Below, in pieces: positions 1 through 12,112 of a DNA stretch of 64,000 nucleotides (within the stretch, counting starts at the first letter, position 1; each line of letters starts with the position of its first letter). This DNA is from Chinchilla lanigera. Taxonomy: Eukaryota > Chordata > Mammalia > Rodentia > Chinchillidae. The notes below the pieces were generated by a model that did no database searches, was not told where the DNA came from, and was given only the letters and a program-made list of their open reading frames with translations. A program made the translations under genes and the position numbers. Location: the NCBI RefSeq assembly GCF_000276665.1, contig NW_004955466.1, positions 7,053,204-7,117,203 of the forward strand, written 5' to 3'.

Positions 1-132
1 TAACCTTGCCCCTCTCAGCATTGTAGTCCAGATGCTTCTGTTCCCAACAAACAAGAAGGTCTTTGTTTTGTAATATATTGTGAACACCAGTTTTCCTGTA
101 TCGTCACGTATACTTTTTAACCTACGCAAATC

Positions 133-286
133 AGCATAGTATGCTTTATTTTTATTTATTTATTTTAAAAAAAAATTTTTTTTTTGGTTTTTCTCCGGTA
201 CCGGGAACCGAACTCACGACCTTGCGCTTGCCAGGCAGGCGCTTTGCCGCTGAGCTAAATCCCCAGCCCCAGCATAGTATGCTTTA
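133..286 (-). mobile_element. Young ID-type tRNA-derived SINE with 16-bp TSD
   Basis: The SINE body (149-270) reads on the reverse strand from a 'ggggctggggatttagctca' head through 'ggtcgtgagttcggttccc' (pol III B-box-like) to an A-rich tail. A perfect direct repeat, agcatagtatgcttta, lies at 133-148 and 271-286, as expected for L1-type target-primed insertion. Its many intact CpGs and near identity to the copy at 56984-57090 suggest recent insertion. It is a retroposon, not a tRNA gene. Confidence 0.93.
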
Positions 287-533
287 GTTTGATTAAATAA
301 GAATGTTCTTTACTCGAGCAACTCAGAATCACATTTTTACAGCTGGAAGGGACATTGAAAGCGAATCGGTACCACATCTACTTTCAGAAATAAAACCAAG
401 AAGTGGAGAGGGTAAATTGATCCTCCAGTTATAGGCATAATTAGTAGAGGAGTGAATATGAAAATTCAGTTATGTTAACACTGTCCAATGTTTTTCACCA
501 CTAAATGCCTTTAGGGTTTTCTGTGGTGTAACA

Positions 534-569
<36 letters not shown>
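534..569. repeat. (CA)n microsatellite
   Basis: About 18 uninterrupted CA units. No TSD or SINE tail is apparent. Confidence 0.95.
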
Positions 570-571
<2 letters not shown>

Positions 572-892
572 TTTAGCTAATGCTACTTACGTGTTGCTAA
601 TCTCTTGTTTTTGCTGAAAAGATAGCTTTAAATTAATATTGTTATCTCACAAAAGCTGTGCTCTCCTTGACATCAAGATTACCGTTTGACATCCCACATC
701 CATCAGGTTGTTCTGTTTGGATACAGCTGGATAGTGGGCCATAGCTCAAGAACATTGAGAAAAGATTGGGTACTGACCTCCCTGATCACTACTGAGCAGA
801 AGCTGGAACTTCTGGGTTTCTTGTCATGTGGACACACGGAACACAGCTTTCTGTTTTGCTTAATTCTACTGTCCCCTTGTGCCCACATTTAA

Positions 893-899
<7 letters not shown>

Positions 900-931
<32 letters not shown>
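900..931. repeat. (TG)n microsatellite
   Basis: About 15 uninterrupted TG units directly visible. Confidence 0.95.
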
Positions 932-932
<1 letters not shown>

Positions 933-1320
933 TGAAAGATGACATTCTCCTTGGTCCTTAAAATTCCCTAAGATTATTCCCATGAAAAAGAAATGGGTAT
1001 TGGTGTTCACAGTTTATAAATAACAGTGTTTAGTATGGTCAGTGGCTGGTGGGAAGTACTGGTATCTTGTAATTTGGACCATTCAGTCCATCAGTCAACA
1101 TTACTCCCTCATATGGTATTATTCTAGGCACACCACACTAATCAAATTTAGCAGTGCCCAAAGTGTGAACCTTAGAGATATGGACCTGCTAGGAGACCAA
1201 CAGCATGATTTTGTAGTCTATTAGTTCATTTCCAGGTGTGGCAATAATAACTGAGATTTAGAGACAATGTTAACTCTCTTATGCCTTCTTGAAAATTTCA
1301 TGTTCTCTATTCTTAACACT

Positions 1321-1713
1321 TGTTATGGCTTAGATCCAAAATGTGCCCTTAGGAGGTAGGACCTATGGTTCTGGACCTGGTAGGATATGACTCTTGTCCT
1401 GGTATGTCCTGGTAGAATATGATTATGGTAGAATGGTCCTTGTAGGACTTGGTAGGATGTGGTTCCCTGGAAGTGTGACCTCAAAGGGTGTGTTCATGTC
1501 TCCAGCTCCTGCCTTCTTCCTCTGTCCCTGTTTTCTAGCTGCTGTGGGTTGAGAAGTTTTCCTCTACCACACCCCTCTGCCATCTTGTTTCTGCCTTGGA
1601 GCCAGCCAACCATGGATTGAACCCACTAAAACTGTGAACCAACATAAACCTCTCCTCCATTAAGTTGCAGGTGTTAAGATATTTTATCCCAGTAATTGGA
1701 AAGGGACTAATAT
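1321..1713 (+). mobile_element. Solo MaLR (ERVL-type) LTR
   Basis: Begins TGTTATGGCTTAGATCC and ends near GGGACTAATATA, the usual MaLR termini. The 3' half has the family's 'gtgaaccaacataaacctct' polyadenylation-region block followed by 'ttaagttgcaggtgttaaga'. The 5' half (about 1350-1465) holds a degenerate internal duplication of a 'cctggtaggatatgac' motif. No internal retroviral sequence adjoins it, so it is probably solo. Confidence 0.85.
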
Positions 1714-4700
1714 AATACCCTGCCCCAAATCTTAGGCACTTGAGAATGGAGAGAAGGCAGATTTTCAGAGCCCTGGGTGTCTCATTGCTGCAAGCTTATG
1801 CTCTTTCCTCTTCCCTGTAGTTTTCTACTATGCTGTCAGCAGGAGCAGAAGAAGAAACACTCAGCAGGTACGGGTGAGCTGCTAGCTTAGTGGCTGCCTG
1901 CCTGACAGAGGAAAAAAGTAGGACTAATGTAGGTTATCCAACAATCATCATGACCTTCTGACAGGAATGGAAGGGAGCGATTTTGCCTTTCAGGACATCA
2001 GCAGCAAGTAAAAAACTTCCGTACTCATGGTCCTGCCAGGAACCTCTCTCCTCTTCTTTTCTCTGACAGTGTCTATTATATTGGATAACATAAAATAAGT
2101 TGGGGACAGCTCAAACGAGGCAATAGCAGTGAGAGTGCTTTGAAAAATATAATGGGTTACATACAAAGCTTGATATACTATTCGCCATTGATTTTTCACA
2201 GTAGTTAAGAGTAGCTTCCAGAGCTGATTGAGAAGGAACCATAAATATTAATAACATACACTGACACCCAGCTCTGAGGAAAGTTTCAGATTTTCTCACC
2301 TAAATGTAGAGAGAAAAGTGGACAAGTTCAAAGTTTGTTCAGACACAAAAACCTGAGTACTTTTCCTTCCCCACCAGCTATATGGGCAAACACAAACACC
2401 ACACAACCTCTCCTTTTCTAAAACACTCCAGGGAACAAATATTTTTTAAAATATCAATAATATATGGGCTATACAAAAATATAGCTCTAATTTCATTAAT
2501 CTAAAAGTAAAGTGAAAATTCTCCAGAAAGCAGTCTTTTTGACCTTTTCACTTTCAGAGTTACCAATATCAATCTGTTACACAGACTTGGATTTGGATAT
2601 TGTTTGAGTTTGTCCTTATTAAAATGCAGACAAATCCAATAAACTCCCAAAGTTCATCCTACAGCACTAGGTAGGTCATTAGATGTTGAGTTCACTTAGG
2701 ACTCTCACCTGAATTATGAGGACACAATGTCAGAGCTGACAGTTTGAAGCACTTATCCCTAATAGGACACAGGGATCACACTTCAGTGACTCTAGCTTCA
2801 TGAGAACTACCTCCCTTTGACACCCTGACTGGGTATCTGTACCTTTCCCAGGATTGTATCTATCATGATTTTTGTTGTTATTTTATTGTTTTATTGGATT
2901 GACTTTGATATAGAATCAAGATTCTATTTTGTATGTTGTGCATTTATGGATGGTTGGCTAGAAGGATGGGTAATTATCTCCTCTTTGTCAGATGAATCCC
3001 AGATACTTTCAGTGCTCCATCTAATGCCACATACACTCCCATATAATACACTGGTTGATATATAGTCTTTTATAACCTCACATACCTAGAAACTATAAGA
3101 AAAAGTTTTCCAATTCAGATATCTGACTCCCAAGTCATGTTTTTATTTGCTGCAGTGTGATTCTCAAACCTGCATTTGATACCCAATTTTTAATGTCAAC
3201 TCTCATAGGAATACAATAAATATTAAAATTAATTTTTTGGCTAGCTATTTAGTGCTCCCCATGATCATTTATCTGAATACAGAATTTCAGGATTTTGGTC
3301 TTGCACTGAGGTTCCTCTGGTGGAGAGATGCCAAGATAAACCTTCGTATATGGTCTAGGCCTATTCACAGACAGAAAGTATTTCAATTGACAGTATCACC
3401 TTGATTTTATCATTGCGTGATGACCTATGCAGAAAAGCCCCACAAGATCAGAGCACTGAGATCAGTCTGTGTCAGACACTCCAGTAGTGTAAACACAAGA
3501 GTCTTAAAGGAAATTATTCTGTTTTCCTCTTCTTTCATAGCTCCCTGCTGTGTTCAGAAACATGCACTATAGCCAGCACGGTTACCAGAAAGAAAAGTTG
3601 TTAAGAGATAATTAAAACACACTTCTGTTTTGAAAAGAATGGACACAAAAAACTCAAGCAGGAAGGTTCTATCTACTGCTCAGGTTTCTCTTTGCATTCC
3701 GGATAAATGAGGCACCATAAAACCCTTCCAGGTACCTGAGAATGCGCACTACATGGCATCAAATGTCACATGCTGGCTTCGTATCTTTGTGCCTCACTGG
3801 GCCCCAAAGACTTAACTATACACTCCCTGTTTTTGCCAGATTGTGGCCCCGCTTCTCCACACTATAGCGGAAAAGGCTCCCTGCCTAGCTAGTTCCTCTG
3901 TTAGCTGGACCAGCTCAGCTCCATCAGTCTTCAGTCTATCTAGGTTCCACTTCTTCGCTAGCCCTCAAGTTTCCTCACACAAGCCAATCACACCTGCTGC
4001 GGGTTCCAGAGTCACTACAAAGCTTGCTGTCACAGCAGCTGCTATCTCATCTGTCCAGCGTTACCTGTTGCGTTCAATCATCTAGTACTATTTAGGGTGA
4101 GGGTCCCTCCTCACCATTGACATGAATATGCAATAACTAGAACAGAATGGTAGTTCATTTATTGAAGGGAATTGTAACGCATATCAAACAGTAATGGTCA
4201 TCAGAAGTCAGCTCATTCCACCTCTTCTGTCTTTGATGGTTTGATTCAATGATGGCCTCTGTATGGAGCAGGCTCTTGTCAAATGTAGTCAAAAACTCTG
4301 TGTGTAAATTTAGGTTTGTCTTTTAACACATTGCTATGAGGTGGTTTGTTTAGCTTAGATAAGCATCAGCTGTGTGGCAAAAGTCTCTTCCTCCAGTTTG
4401 AATATTTGGAACAAACATGGTTGCTTCACTGACTGATCTTGATGTTGGAGGCGGCTGATGCAGTAAAACGGAAGTAATGGGTTTTCCTTTTTCTAAACAT
4501 CTTCGATTTCCAAGACATTCACTTCACATTTTCTCTGTGTTAACAGATTTATAGTTATTTGGGTAATTCCACAGTGAAAACATTATGCTTTTTCCACTTC
4601 TATACTCTTTTGACAACTCCACAGAGTCTGAAATGATCATGTGGATGTTTAGTTCTCAGTGAGGAACAATATTGCGCAAGGGGAGATTGGCAATTTCTGG

Positions 4701-5854
4701 GAGGATATTTGGTTGTATCACTGGTATAAGCATGCTAGTGACATTTAGAGAGCCTAGAGACCAGGGTTGGTGTGAAGCATACTGTTGTACATGGGATTTC
4801 CTCACAGCAAGAAGTGGTCCAGCTCTGCATGTGTGAAGTACTGAGCTTCAGACACTCTGATTTAGACCATGTATCATAGTGCTTGTCATTGCAAAGTATA
4901 AAAACCAAAATGTTAATGATTTGAGCAACAACGAAGCCAGAAGTTGGTTTATCAGAAAGCATCCCCTGAAAACATTCCTAGAGATAATCTCAAGCAGCAC
5001 GACAGTAGAATGTCAGCATCCCATCGTGTTTTCTGTCTGTCTGGACAGAGAAGAACCATATTTTGCTGTAATGGACAATAGTTCACACAATCCGGTGCTG
5101 TAAATTATAGTTCAGTATAAACTTTCCAGAATATTTTTATTTTTTTCATTTCATAGTGAAGCATTCTTATATTTATACCGGCTTCTTTCCTATGAAGTTT
5201 GTTCACTGAAAAACATGGATACATTCTTAACTTTTATTTTGGAATAATTCACTCAACAGTCAAATGACTCATGTAAGTTTCCCTTAAGTTATGAAGTAAT
5301 CTTTGATGATAGTATTCAGTCAGCTACAGTTTAAATTGTAGGAATTTAATACAGGGAGGCAAAAATGTCTTCTCTGCGCTTATTATAATCATTTCAAAAG
5401 GGAGACTCTGTGGTTTAATTGGCCTTGCCTTGCCCTCTTTCGCTTTTTAATGGTATGCAGCTCTGATTGATCCATGACATAGTCTTTAGAAGGAATACTG
5501 CCAGTGCAAAACTTCACTGAGAAACCTACTCATGTCCATGTTGCCATGGCTACTGTCATTGTGAATCTGCCCGAATGTGATGGCTCCTACCTAATTTCAC
5601 ATGCAAACACACGACACACACACACCATTCACATGAGTGCAGTAAACTTTCACACAATTAATAATCCTAACTACTCAGCTACTACTCTCACTTCTTTGTG
5701 ACGAGGGTATTTCTAGAAACATTTTTTGACTCCAGGAAACTTTTCTCTCTGAGTCCTGTTGGTGATTCATAGTCCATTTACAAATGAGTTTTGTCTGTTA
5801 CTAGAACATTGATGCCAGGTGTAGAACCTATCGGAAAAGTTTTATTGCCTTAAA
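1714..5854. other. Unassigned unique sequence, no gene seen
   Basis: About 4.1 kb of AT-rich DNA without a supported exon or recognisable repeat. A GC-richer patch at about 3830-4085 contains an 80-codon open frame (3843-4085) and a CCAAT box, but no domain and no flanking splice pattern, so I do not call a gene. It could be an unrecognised old LTR. Confidence 0.5.
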
Positions 5855-6060
5855 AAATAACTATAATGAGGTATAACTTCAATAGCATAAGTTCACTCAT
5901 CATAAATGTAGAATTCTATGATTTATAGTAAACTTATTACTTGCACAACAATCACCATAGCCAGTTCTACCATTACTTCAAAAGAGTCTCTTCTAACTAT
6001 TATAGTTCATCTTTCCTGTCATCACCATCCTTACGCGGTCTTCAACATGCTGTACTTTTC
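5855..6060 (-). mobile_element. Old L1 (L1M-like) 3' end fragment
   Basis: Reads 'ataatgaggtataacttcaa' then 'cacaacaatcaccatagcca', the reverse complement of the mammalian old-L1 3' region that ends in a polyadenylation signal. Diverged; boundaries approximate. Confidence 0.7.
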
Positions 6061-6459
6061 ACTAGAGGATTTTTAAAGAAAAGTTAAACAAAAAACATTC
6101 TGGCTGTATAAAACAGAAAGTACGACAATGTAGCAATCCCGTGTTTAGAAAAATTGTAGATTGTTCTACAAGCTTAAGATATATAATAATGTGCCATTCT
6201 GAAGTGTACCTGTATTGGCTTGTATTATAAATTCATTCCTAGACAGTTATGAGAAAGATAGTTTATCTTTTAACTTCTTTGTTTTGGGTCATTTTTGCAG
6301 AATAACGTGATAAGAGCTTGAACTATTTTGAGCAGAGCAGACTTGTTCACGCATAGGGGGATGGGTGTTGCTCCAAACCATATCCTTCAGTTCATTTTTT
6401 ACTGTAACATCAAATTGTGTCTCAGTATAAATTTGAAAAGATATGCCTGTTAAAAAGCA

Positions 6460-7286
6460 CAGTGATCCCTCACCTATTGCAGGAGTTATGTTCCAGAAAC
6501 CCCTACGATAAGTGAAAATCCGCGAAGTAGTGGTGTTATATTTATTTTATTATTTATATATATTTTAAGGATTTATAAACACTTGCCACACTCCTATAAA
6601 CTTTTCCCACTCTCTTATTAACCTTTCCCACACTCTTGTAAACACTTCGTATGCTCTTAAACACTTTCTATACTCTTAAAACTACGTAAGTTTAACAACA
6701 TGTAAAATTCCATAAGTACGCACCAGTGAAGTATGCTACAACTTGAATAATGAAGATCATGAATTGTGTAGCTGTGCAGTACTGATGGCAATGTGAAGTG
6801 AACAAGGAGAGACGCTGAATGTATGGGCACAGTGCAGGAGAGCAAACAGACCGATGCTATGGTCACTGAGCCAATCAACGTCCAGGATACAGAACACAGT
6901 GCTGTGGTTGGTCTCCTTCCCTTCCATCAGCCAATAGTATGCTGTGTACAATCTCACGTTGGCAAACTTGTGCAAGCGGTAGTGGCGTACTGCATTTCCG
7001 TTGTGTACAGTATGATATTCACCCACTGATGAAATACATACCGTATTTTATCTCCATTTAATATTCTTTTAATATGTTTGAATTAACATTTTGTATATTT
7101 TTATATGGTTTTAAATTTTTTAGGCAAAAAGAGTCAAAATCATAAATATTATATAAATACCTGTATATTGCAAAATCTCATGATGTAGTGAAAACTCCAT
7201 GATACAGAATCGATATATTTTTTAAAAAATACCCGTGATACAGTGAAGCTGCAATAAGTGAACCGTGATATAGTGAGGGATGACTG
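6460..7286. mobile_element. Tigger/pogo-like DNA transposon remnant with both TIRs
   Basis: Left end CAGTGATCCCTCACCTATTG; the right end read in reverse is CAGTCATCCCTCACTATATC, giving matching TIRs, and a TA follows the right end. CAGT...CCTC termini with TA target sites are typical of TcMar-Tigger elements. At 827 bp there is no transposase frame, so it is non-autonomous or internally deleted. The 5' interior holds about five degenerate 20-22 bp repeats (6578-6680). The left-flank TA is not preserved. Confidence 0.82.
6578..6680. repeat. Degenerate ~21-bp tandem repeat inside the Tigger-like element
   Basis: Successive units of the form 'ataaacactt(c/g)ccacactctt' repeat about five times with drift. 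Part of the DNA transposon, not a separate locus. Confidence 0.7.
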
Positions 7287-8240
7287 TACTTCACAATTCC
7301 GAGATCCCAGGCTATATTTCTTCTAAGTATATTTGTACTGTGTTTATAAAAGGTAGATGAACTTCCCACTAATCTATAGAAATAAATCCTAAATTAATGG
7401 TTCTGTGACCCAGTTCTGTGAAAGTCAAAGCCGTACCCCCTGGGTATCCATTTTATTCCAAATCTGGCAGACAGCAAGGATATGCAATGTATTCAGTAAT
7501 TATTTGTTGACTAAACAATTGTTGAATGTTATCTTAACATTGTTTAATGTCAACATTGTAAAATATTAGGTAAATATCTTACTACCTCACTGGGTCACTC
7601 CTAGAGAGGCTGTCTTCTACTCACCTTTTTCAGGTTTCTTTCAGTTTGTTCCTCTTGGATCAATATAGTTAAAATTAGATCAGTTTTGCACATTCTAGTA
7701 CAATGTTAATAATATAGAGCATGTGGAACTGCCAACACATGGCTAAAACACCTTAATTCTGCCGAAATTAAACAAACGTGTTTTTATTTTACAAACACAT
7801 ATTAGATTCTCGTTATATAAAACCACTCAGCTAGAAAGGGAGAGTTACAGAGCAAATAAAAGTGAGGTCTCACCTTCAGAGGGGCTTAAAATTCAGAGTA
7901 GAAAGCTAAGAAGTAGACAAATAGTGCAAAGGACTGAGTGTAGTGGAAGGAATAGCGCAGACATGTAGAGAACATATGATAGTGGAAATAATCATCCTCA
8001 ATCTTCCACATGTGAAATCGGGGATCCACTAATCCCTACCTTGTGTTTCCTAGGATGTTGAACTGGGAGCAGGAGGCACGCTGGCAGGAGGCATCCTTCT
8101 CGCACCTCAGTAGTCTGACCAGTGTCACGGTGTGCCCTTCCCCAGTTCAAGGGGTGAAAGATGTTAGGGAGTCAACTACTTCACTCATGTGAATGGTGTG
8201 TGTGTGTCGTGTGTTTGCATGTGAAATTAGGTAGGAAACA
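7287..8240. other. Unassigned; possible old L2/MIR tail near 7466-7510
   Basis: 'cagtaattatttgttgacta' resembles the 3' ends of L2/MIR elements but is too short to be sure. No gene seen. Confidence 0.4.
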
Positions 8241-8458
8241 CAGTGGTCTTCTCTTACCTGTGGTTTCACTTCTGGAGGTTTCAGTTACTGTGGTCTCAAA
8301 ATATTTAAGGAACAATTCCAAAAATAAACAAGCGTACATTTTAAACTGTGTGCTCTTCTGAGCAGAATGATGAAATCTACTGTCCTGATATGACCCATCA
8401 GGGGAGTAAATCATTCCTCTGTCTGGTGTATACATGCTGTGTGTTCTACTCATGCTAC
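8241..8458 (+). mobile_element. TcMar-type (Tigger-related) DNA transposon 5' fragment
   Basis: Starts CAGTGGTCTTCTCTTACCTG, then 'tggtttcacttctggaggtt' and 'aaaatatttaaggaacaatt'. This follows the mammalian element whose consensus starts with a CAGTGGTCCCC-type TIR and then 'GGTTTCAGTTAC' and 'AAAATATTAAATGG'. Only the left TIR side is visible. The 90-codon reverse frame across it is not a gene. Confidence 0.72.
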
Positions 8459-9085
8459 CAGTGGGAGCAGGGGGCTGGTGAGATGGTTTACAGTTACAGT
8501 GAGAATGCCACAGTGAATTATTAGGTCCTATGACAGAGGAAATTAAGAAAGCAGTATGACATTAGATAGCGCAAGTACAAACTAAAGTTTTTCTCCATTA
8601 TTTCTTTTCCCCAAAATTGGAAAAGACCAGGCACATTTTATATTTTAAAATGTAGTACAATTTTATTCTCATTCTAGAGTCTGGCGTTTAAGATCCCGAT
8701 AAAGGTAAATAACAAAAACATTTTGGGGGCATTGGTTTGAAATTGTGTGTGTGTGTATGTGTGTGTGTGTGCATGTGTGTACAAACCAAGTATGATTTAC
8801 AATTTTAAATGATTATTTTTACTTTTTCACTTTTTATTTTATCTTTGTCAAGCAACAAATCCATACTTTGTTACAAATTCTCCTTGCCAGCATTATCAAA
8901 TCTTTCCTTTATAGAGAAATCTATTAGAAGAATTTTGAAGAGATTCTTCAGATGAAATCAAGGATAAGCAAAATATTTATAGATATCTTATAATGATTGA
9001 CAAATTTAATACCTCTTCTTCCTCATTCTCATTAACAGTTCATGTAGGAAAGCCAAAAATAACTACTAGTCTTAGAATATTCATT
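8459..9085. other. Unassigned AT-rich DNA with (TG)n tract
   Basis: Contains an interrupted TG tract at about 8743-8780. A short 'gggggctggtgagatggttt' at 8469 resembles the start of a rodent B2/B3 SINE but the rest does not follow. No gene seen. Confidence 0.45.
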
Positions 9086-9261
9086 AAAGAGCAATATAAG
9101 CAAGGGATGGCGATGCATGCCTGTAATCCCAGCACTCGGGAGGCTGAAGCAGGAGGATAGTTGTGAGTTCAAGGCCAGCCTAGGCTACAAAGTGAGCTCA
9201 AGGCCAGCCTGAACTACACAGTGAGATCCTGTCTCAAAAAGAAAAAGAAAGAGCAATGTAG
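9086..9261 (+). mobile_element. B1 SINE (7SL-derived) with imperfect TSD
   Basis: Body 9101-9247 has 'gcctgtaatcccagcactcg', 'gaggctgaagcaggaggata' and the rodent-specific internal duplication (two 'tcaaggccagcct' blocks), ending in an A-rich tail. The TSD, aaagagcaatataag against aaagagcaatgtagg, has two mismatches. Confidence 0.95.
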
Positions 9262-10111
9262 GGTGGAGTTTCTTTAGGTATTTAAAATTTTAAGCACACA
9301 ATAGATTCACTGAAAAACGGGGTTGGAATGGATGGCTGAAGCATCTTTCTGTGAAACCGTATCAAGAATACTTTCAGATGCAGACTTGCATCATTTCTTA
9401 GGGAATTTTGTTGTCATGACAACATGTTTTACAAGAGCACTTTCAGTTTCCATAGTTAAAATTATACAAAAAGAGTTTGATAAAGTGAACCCAGGTGAGC
9501 TTCAGTTATTATATTTGGATAAGGTCTCCCTGCTCTATCATAGTCACATCCTTGAAATAAATTAAAAAATGTAGGACTTTTTTCCTTTTGAACATAACGC
9601 CTTTTGCTATAAAGATTTCTTCCCTCAGAAAATGAGTTTAAAGGGTGCAAAATTTTCTCAGTTTAAATGTCATCAGTTTGAAAGGTAATTTGTAAAGAAT
9701 AAGCCATGATAACATCTAATACGTGAAAGGACTTTCAAATTATATTGTTTTGTGTAGAGATAAATTTTGATGAGTACTAGAAAACCAAATATAACTGGAA
9801 GCATCTATTAAAGATGAAAATACTGTTACAAATGTGATGGTGATCTGCATTGTCCTTACTTGAAAATCTCTTTAATGTAAAAAAAAAAAAAAAAAAAAGA
9901 AACCTTTTGGCTGCTCTATTTCTCCTCTCAAAATAAATGAGAATTCCTTTGTATGTTAATTTCAAGTTGTATCCATCCCCATATTACCCTTGTGGCTATG
10001 TATTGTTACAGATAATAATCTTCAAGATAACGTACACATAAAAGTTACATTTGAAATGTTCATTATTTTACTTCTAGATAGAGACTAGGTGGCAAATCTG
10101 TATTTGTTGCT
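9262..10111. other. Unassigned AT-rich DNA
   Basis: No recognised repeat except a poly(A) run near 9879-9898. An 80-codon open frame at 9323-9565 has no recognisable domain and ordinary AT-rich composition; not called. Confidence 0.5.
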
Positions 10112-10298
10112 TCAATACCCAAACTTTTGTTATTGTTGTTGTTGTTGCTGTTTTTGTCTTTTTGAGACAGAGTCTCGCTATGCAATTCAGGCTGGCCTTG
10201 AGCTCTTTTTGTAGCCCAGGCTGGTCTCGAACTCGCAGTGATCCTCCTGCCTCAGCCTCCTGAGTGCTGGGATTACCGGTGTCAATATCCAAACTTTT
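10112..10298 (-). mobile_element. B1 SINE with 17-bp TSD
   Basis: Reverse-strand B1 with 'gagacagagtctcgc', 'aggctggtctcgaactcgca' and 'gcctcagcctcctgagtgct'. The flanking direct repeat tcaatacccaaactttt (10112-10128) against tcaatatccaaactttt (10282-10298) has one mismatch. The tail carries a (TTG)n microsatellite (10134-10150). Confidence 0.95.
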
Positions 10299-10550
10299 TA
10301 AAGATTTAAAAATTCATTATTTGAACCAAAAATACTACATAAAAGAAAGCACATAAAAGAAAGAAGCACACATTAACTAGGAAACAACTTGGTAACAACC
10401 ATCATATTCCTTAGTGCATAAAACCATGATAATTTACCAAACAGATGTACAGAGCTGTGCTAAAGAGAGGAAGCTCTTCAATAAATTATGAAATTTTTGC
10501 CAACCTCTATCTCTGAATGACAGTCATCAAGAAAAAAAAAAAAAACAACA
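10299..10550. other. Unassigned AT-rich spacer
   Basis: Short AT-rich stretch with a 13-A run near 10532. Nothing recognised. Confidence 0.4.
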
Positions 10551-11345
10551 AATGCTTCCATGCCTGTGTTGAAAAAGGAATTCTCCTACACTGTTGGTGG
10601 ATCTGCCAACTAGTACAACCATTATAGAAATCAGTATGGAGAGTTCTCAAAGAACTAAAATTAGAAATTCCATATGACCCTGCTATCCCCTTCTAGAAAT
10701 CTTCCACAAAGAGCTTGAGACATACTAGTATGGTGATACCTGCATACCAATGTTTATAGAAACACAATTCATGATAGCTAAATTCTGAAAGCAGCCTATA
10801 TAACCATCAATAGATGACTGCATAAACAAATTGTGATATCTATATATAATGCTATACTACCCTACTATAAGCAAGTACAAATTTAAACTATTTGTAGGAA
10901 AATTAATAATGCATCTGGAAAATCTAATGTTGAATGAAATAAATCACACACACACACTTAAGTGCAATATGGTATCTCTCATCTGAGTCAGGCAAAGTAC
11001 AAACTAAGAGGAAAATAAAGGAAGGATAAAAAAGAGACAAAGGGATGGATCTCTTGCAGATGGAAAGGGCCCCAAGGGACCAAGGCTGAAGGACAAGGGG
11101 AAGGGGATGGCAAAATAGGGTGAAAATATGCCACATACAGGATCCCAGTAACCTCAATAAATGTGGCATGATATGCCAGAAATACGAACTAAGATTAATA
11201 ATATCTACAAGAATGCAAAGGGGGAAAAGAAGTAGAGGAGGAGTGAGGGAAGGGGTAGGAAAGGAGTTTAAAAAAGAACCAAGCTGTATTATGTCCTGGT
11301 ACCAACTCCCCAAGATGACTGTAAAATTGATATACTCCAAATATG
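10551..11345 (+). mobile_element. 5'-truncated L1: ORF2 3' end and 3'UTR
   Basis: 'cctacactgttggtggatct' through 'ttatagaaacacaattcatg' follows the ORF2 C-terminal coding region (the 'TLLHCWW...FDPAIP' segment) and then the 3'UTR purine-rich tract (11040-11270). Stops and indels break every frame. The 138-codon reverse frame and 90-codon forward frame here are incidental. Confidence 0.8.
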
Positions 11346-12028
11346 TGCTGATAAAAATATTTATTAAATATCTACTATTGATAAAAGACTAAGCTTAATT
11401 CTCTGTGGGCTAAATAATAAGTAAAATACTCTCACCACTTTTGTAGAAGGAGTGTTAGTAGGATTAGCCATTGTTTAAGGCATGATACAATAAATGCGAA
11501 ACTGAGCTATAAAGCAGGTTTGGCAATCAAAAGAAAGACAGCTGGCCCTGGAGTTGGATGGATAGGATTTCAAGTGATATAAAATACAAAAGTAGTCTTG
11601 CAGGGTGGTACAGGTAGGTGACGTAGCACAAGGAAAGGTATGATTTGAGAAATGATGGATGGATTTGGAAGAAGGGCTTGACCACACAATGCATACATCA
11701 GAGAGAATGTAAAAATTAGGGAGGCTGAAATAAAGCTTAAGTGTCTTGATGAATGACTGATGTTTTCTCAGTTCATTAAGGAAATGGCGGGCCATCAAAG
11801 GTGGGAGCAAGAGAGTAACACGACTAATGTCATAGTGACTTTTTCTGTAGTGCTGAAGTGGGATAGAAACAATGAGAAATGGAAGCAGAGAAAGTGTACA
11901 GTTATCTACTACAACTGTACAGATGAGGTGGGAGCAGGACTTGAAATCAGAAGGTCTTTAGAGTTAAAGGTTTTGGACTTGGTGACTGGAATAGCATTAC
12001 AATCAAATTAAAATCAAGAGGAAAAACA
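11346..12028. other. Unassigned DNA before the gag-pro retrocopy
   Basis: No repeat recognised. Overlapping 111-codon reverse (11475-11810) and 83-codon forward frames have no recognisable motifs. Confidence 0.45.
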
Positions 12029-12112
12029 TGTTGGACAATTTTTTTTATTTTAAAGAGTAAAAGAAGGATAACATAATAATAGGGGGGACTTAGCATATTA
12101 CAGACAAAGTGG

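Larger units (their letters stand above)
287..1320. other. Unassigned single-copy DNA with two dinucleotide repeats
   Basis: No coding exon or recognised transposon seen. Holds a CA run (about 534-569) and a TG run (about 900-931). The short open frames at 686-1010 overlap each other on both strands and include the TG repeat, so they are chance frames. Confidence 0.6.

Noticed and set aside
3843..4085. 80-codon frame in a GC-richer patch
   Set aside because: Ser/Ala-rich low-information translation and no flanking splice pattern.
8469..8490. Possible B2/B3 SINE head
   Set aside because: Only about 20 bp match; the body is missing.
9323..9565. 80-codon frame that looks mildly protein-like
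   Set aside because: No family recognised, no intron signals or upstream promoter seen; below the level that separates real from chance.
10924..11340. 138-codon reverse open frame
   Set aside because: It is the antisense of an L1 3'UTR purine tract, so its length reflects composition.
11475..11810. 111-codon reverse open frame
   Set aside because: No domain, no splice context, ordinary AT-rich composition.
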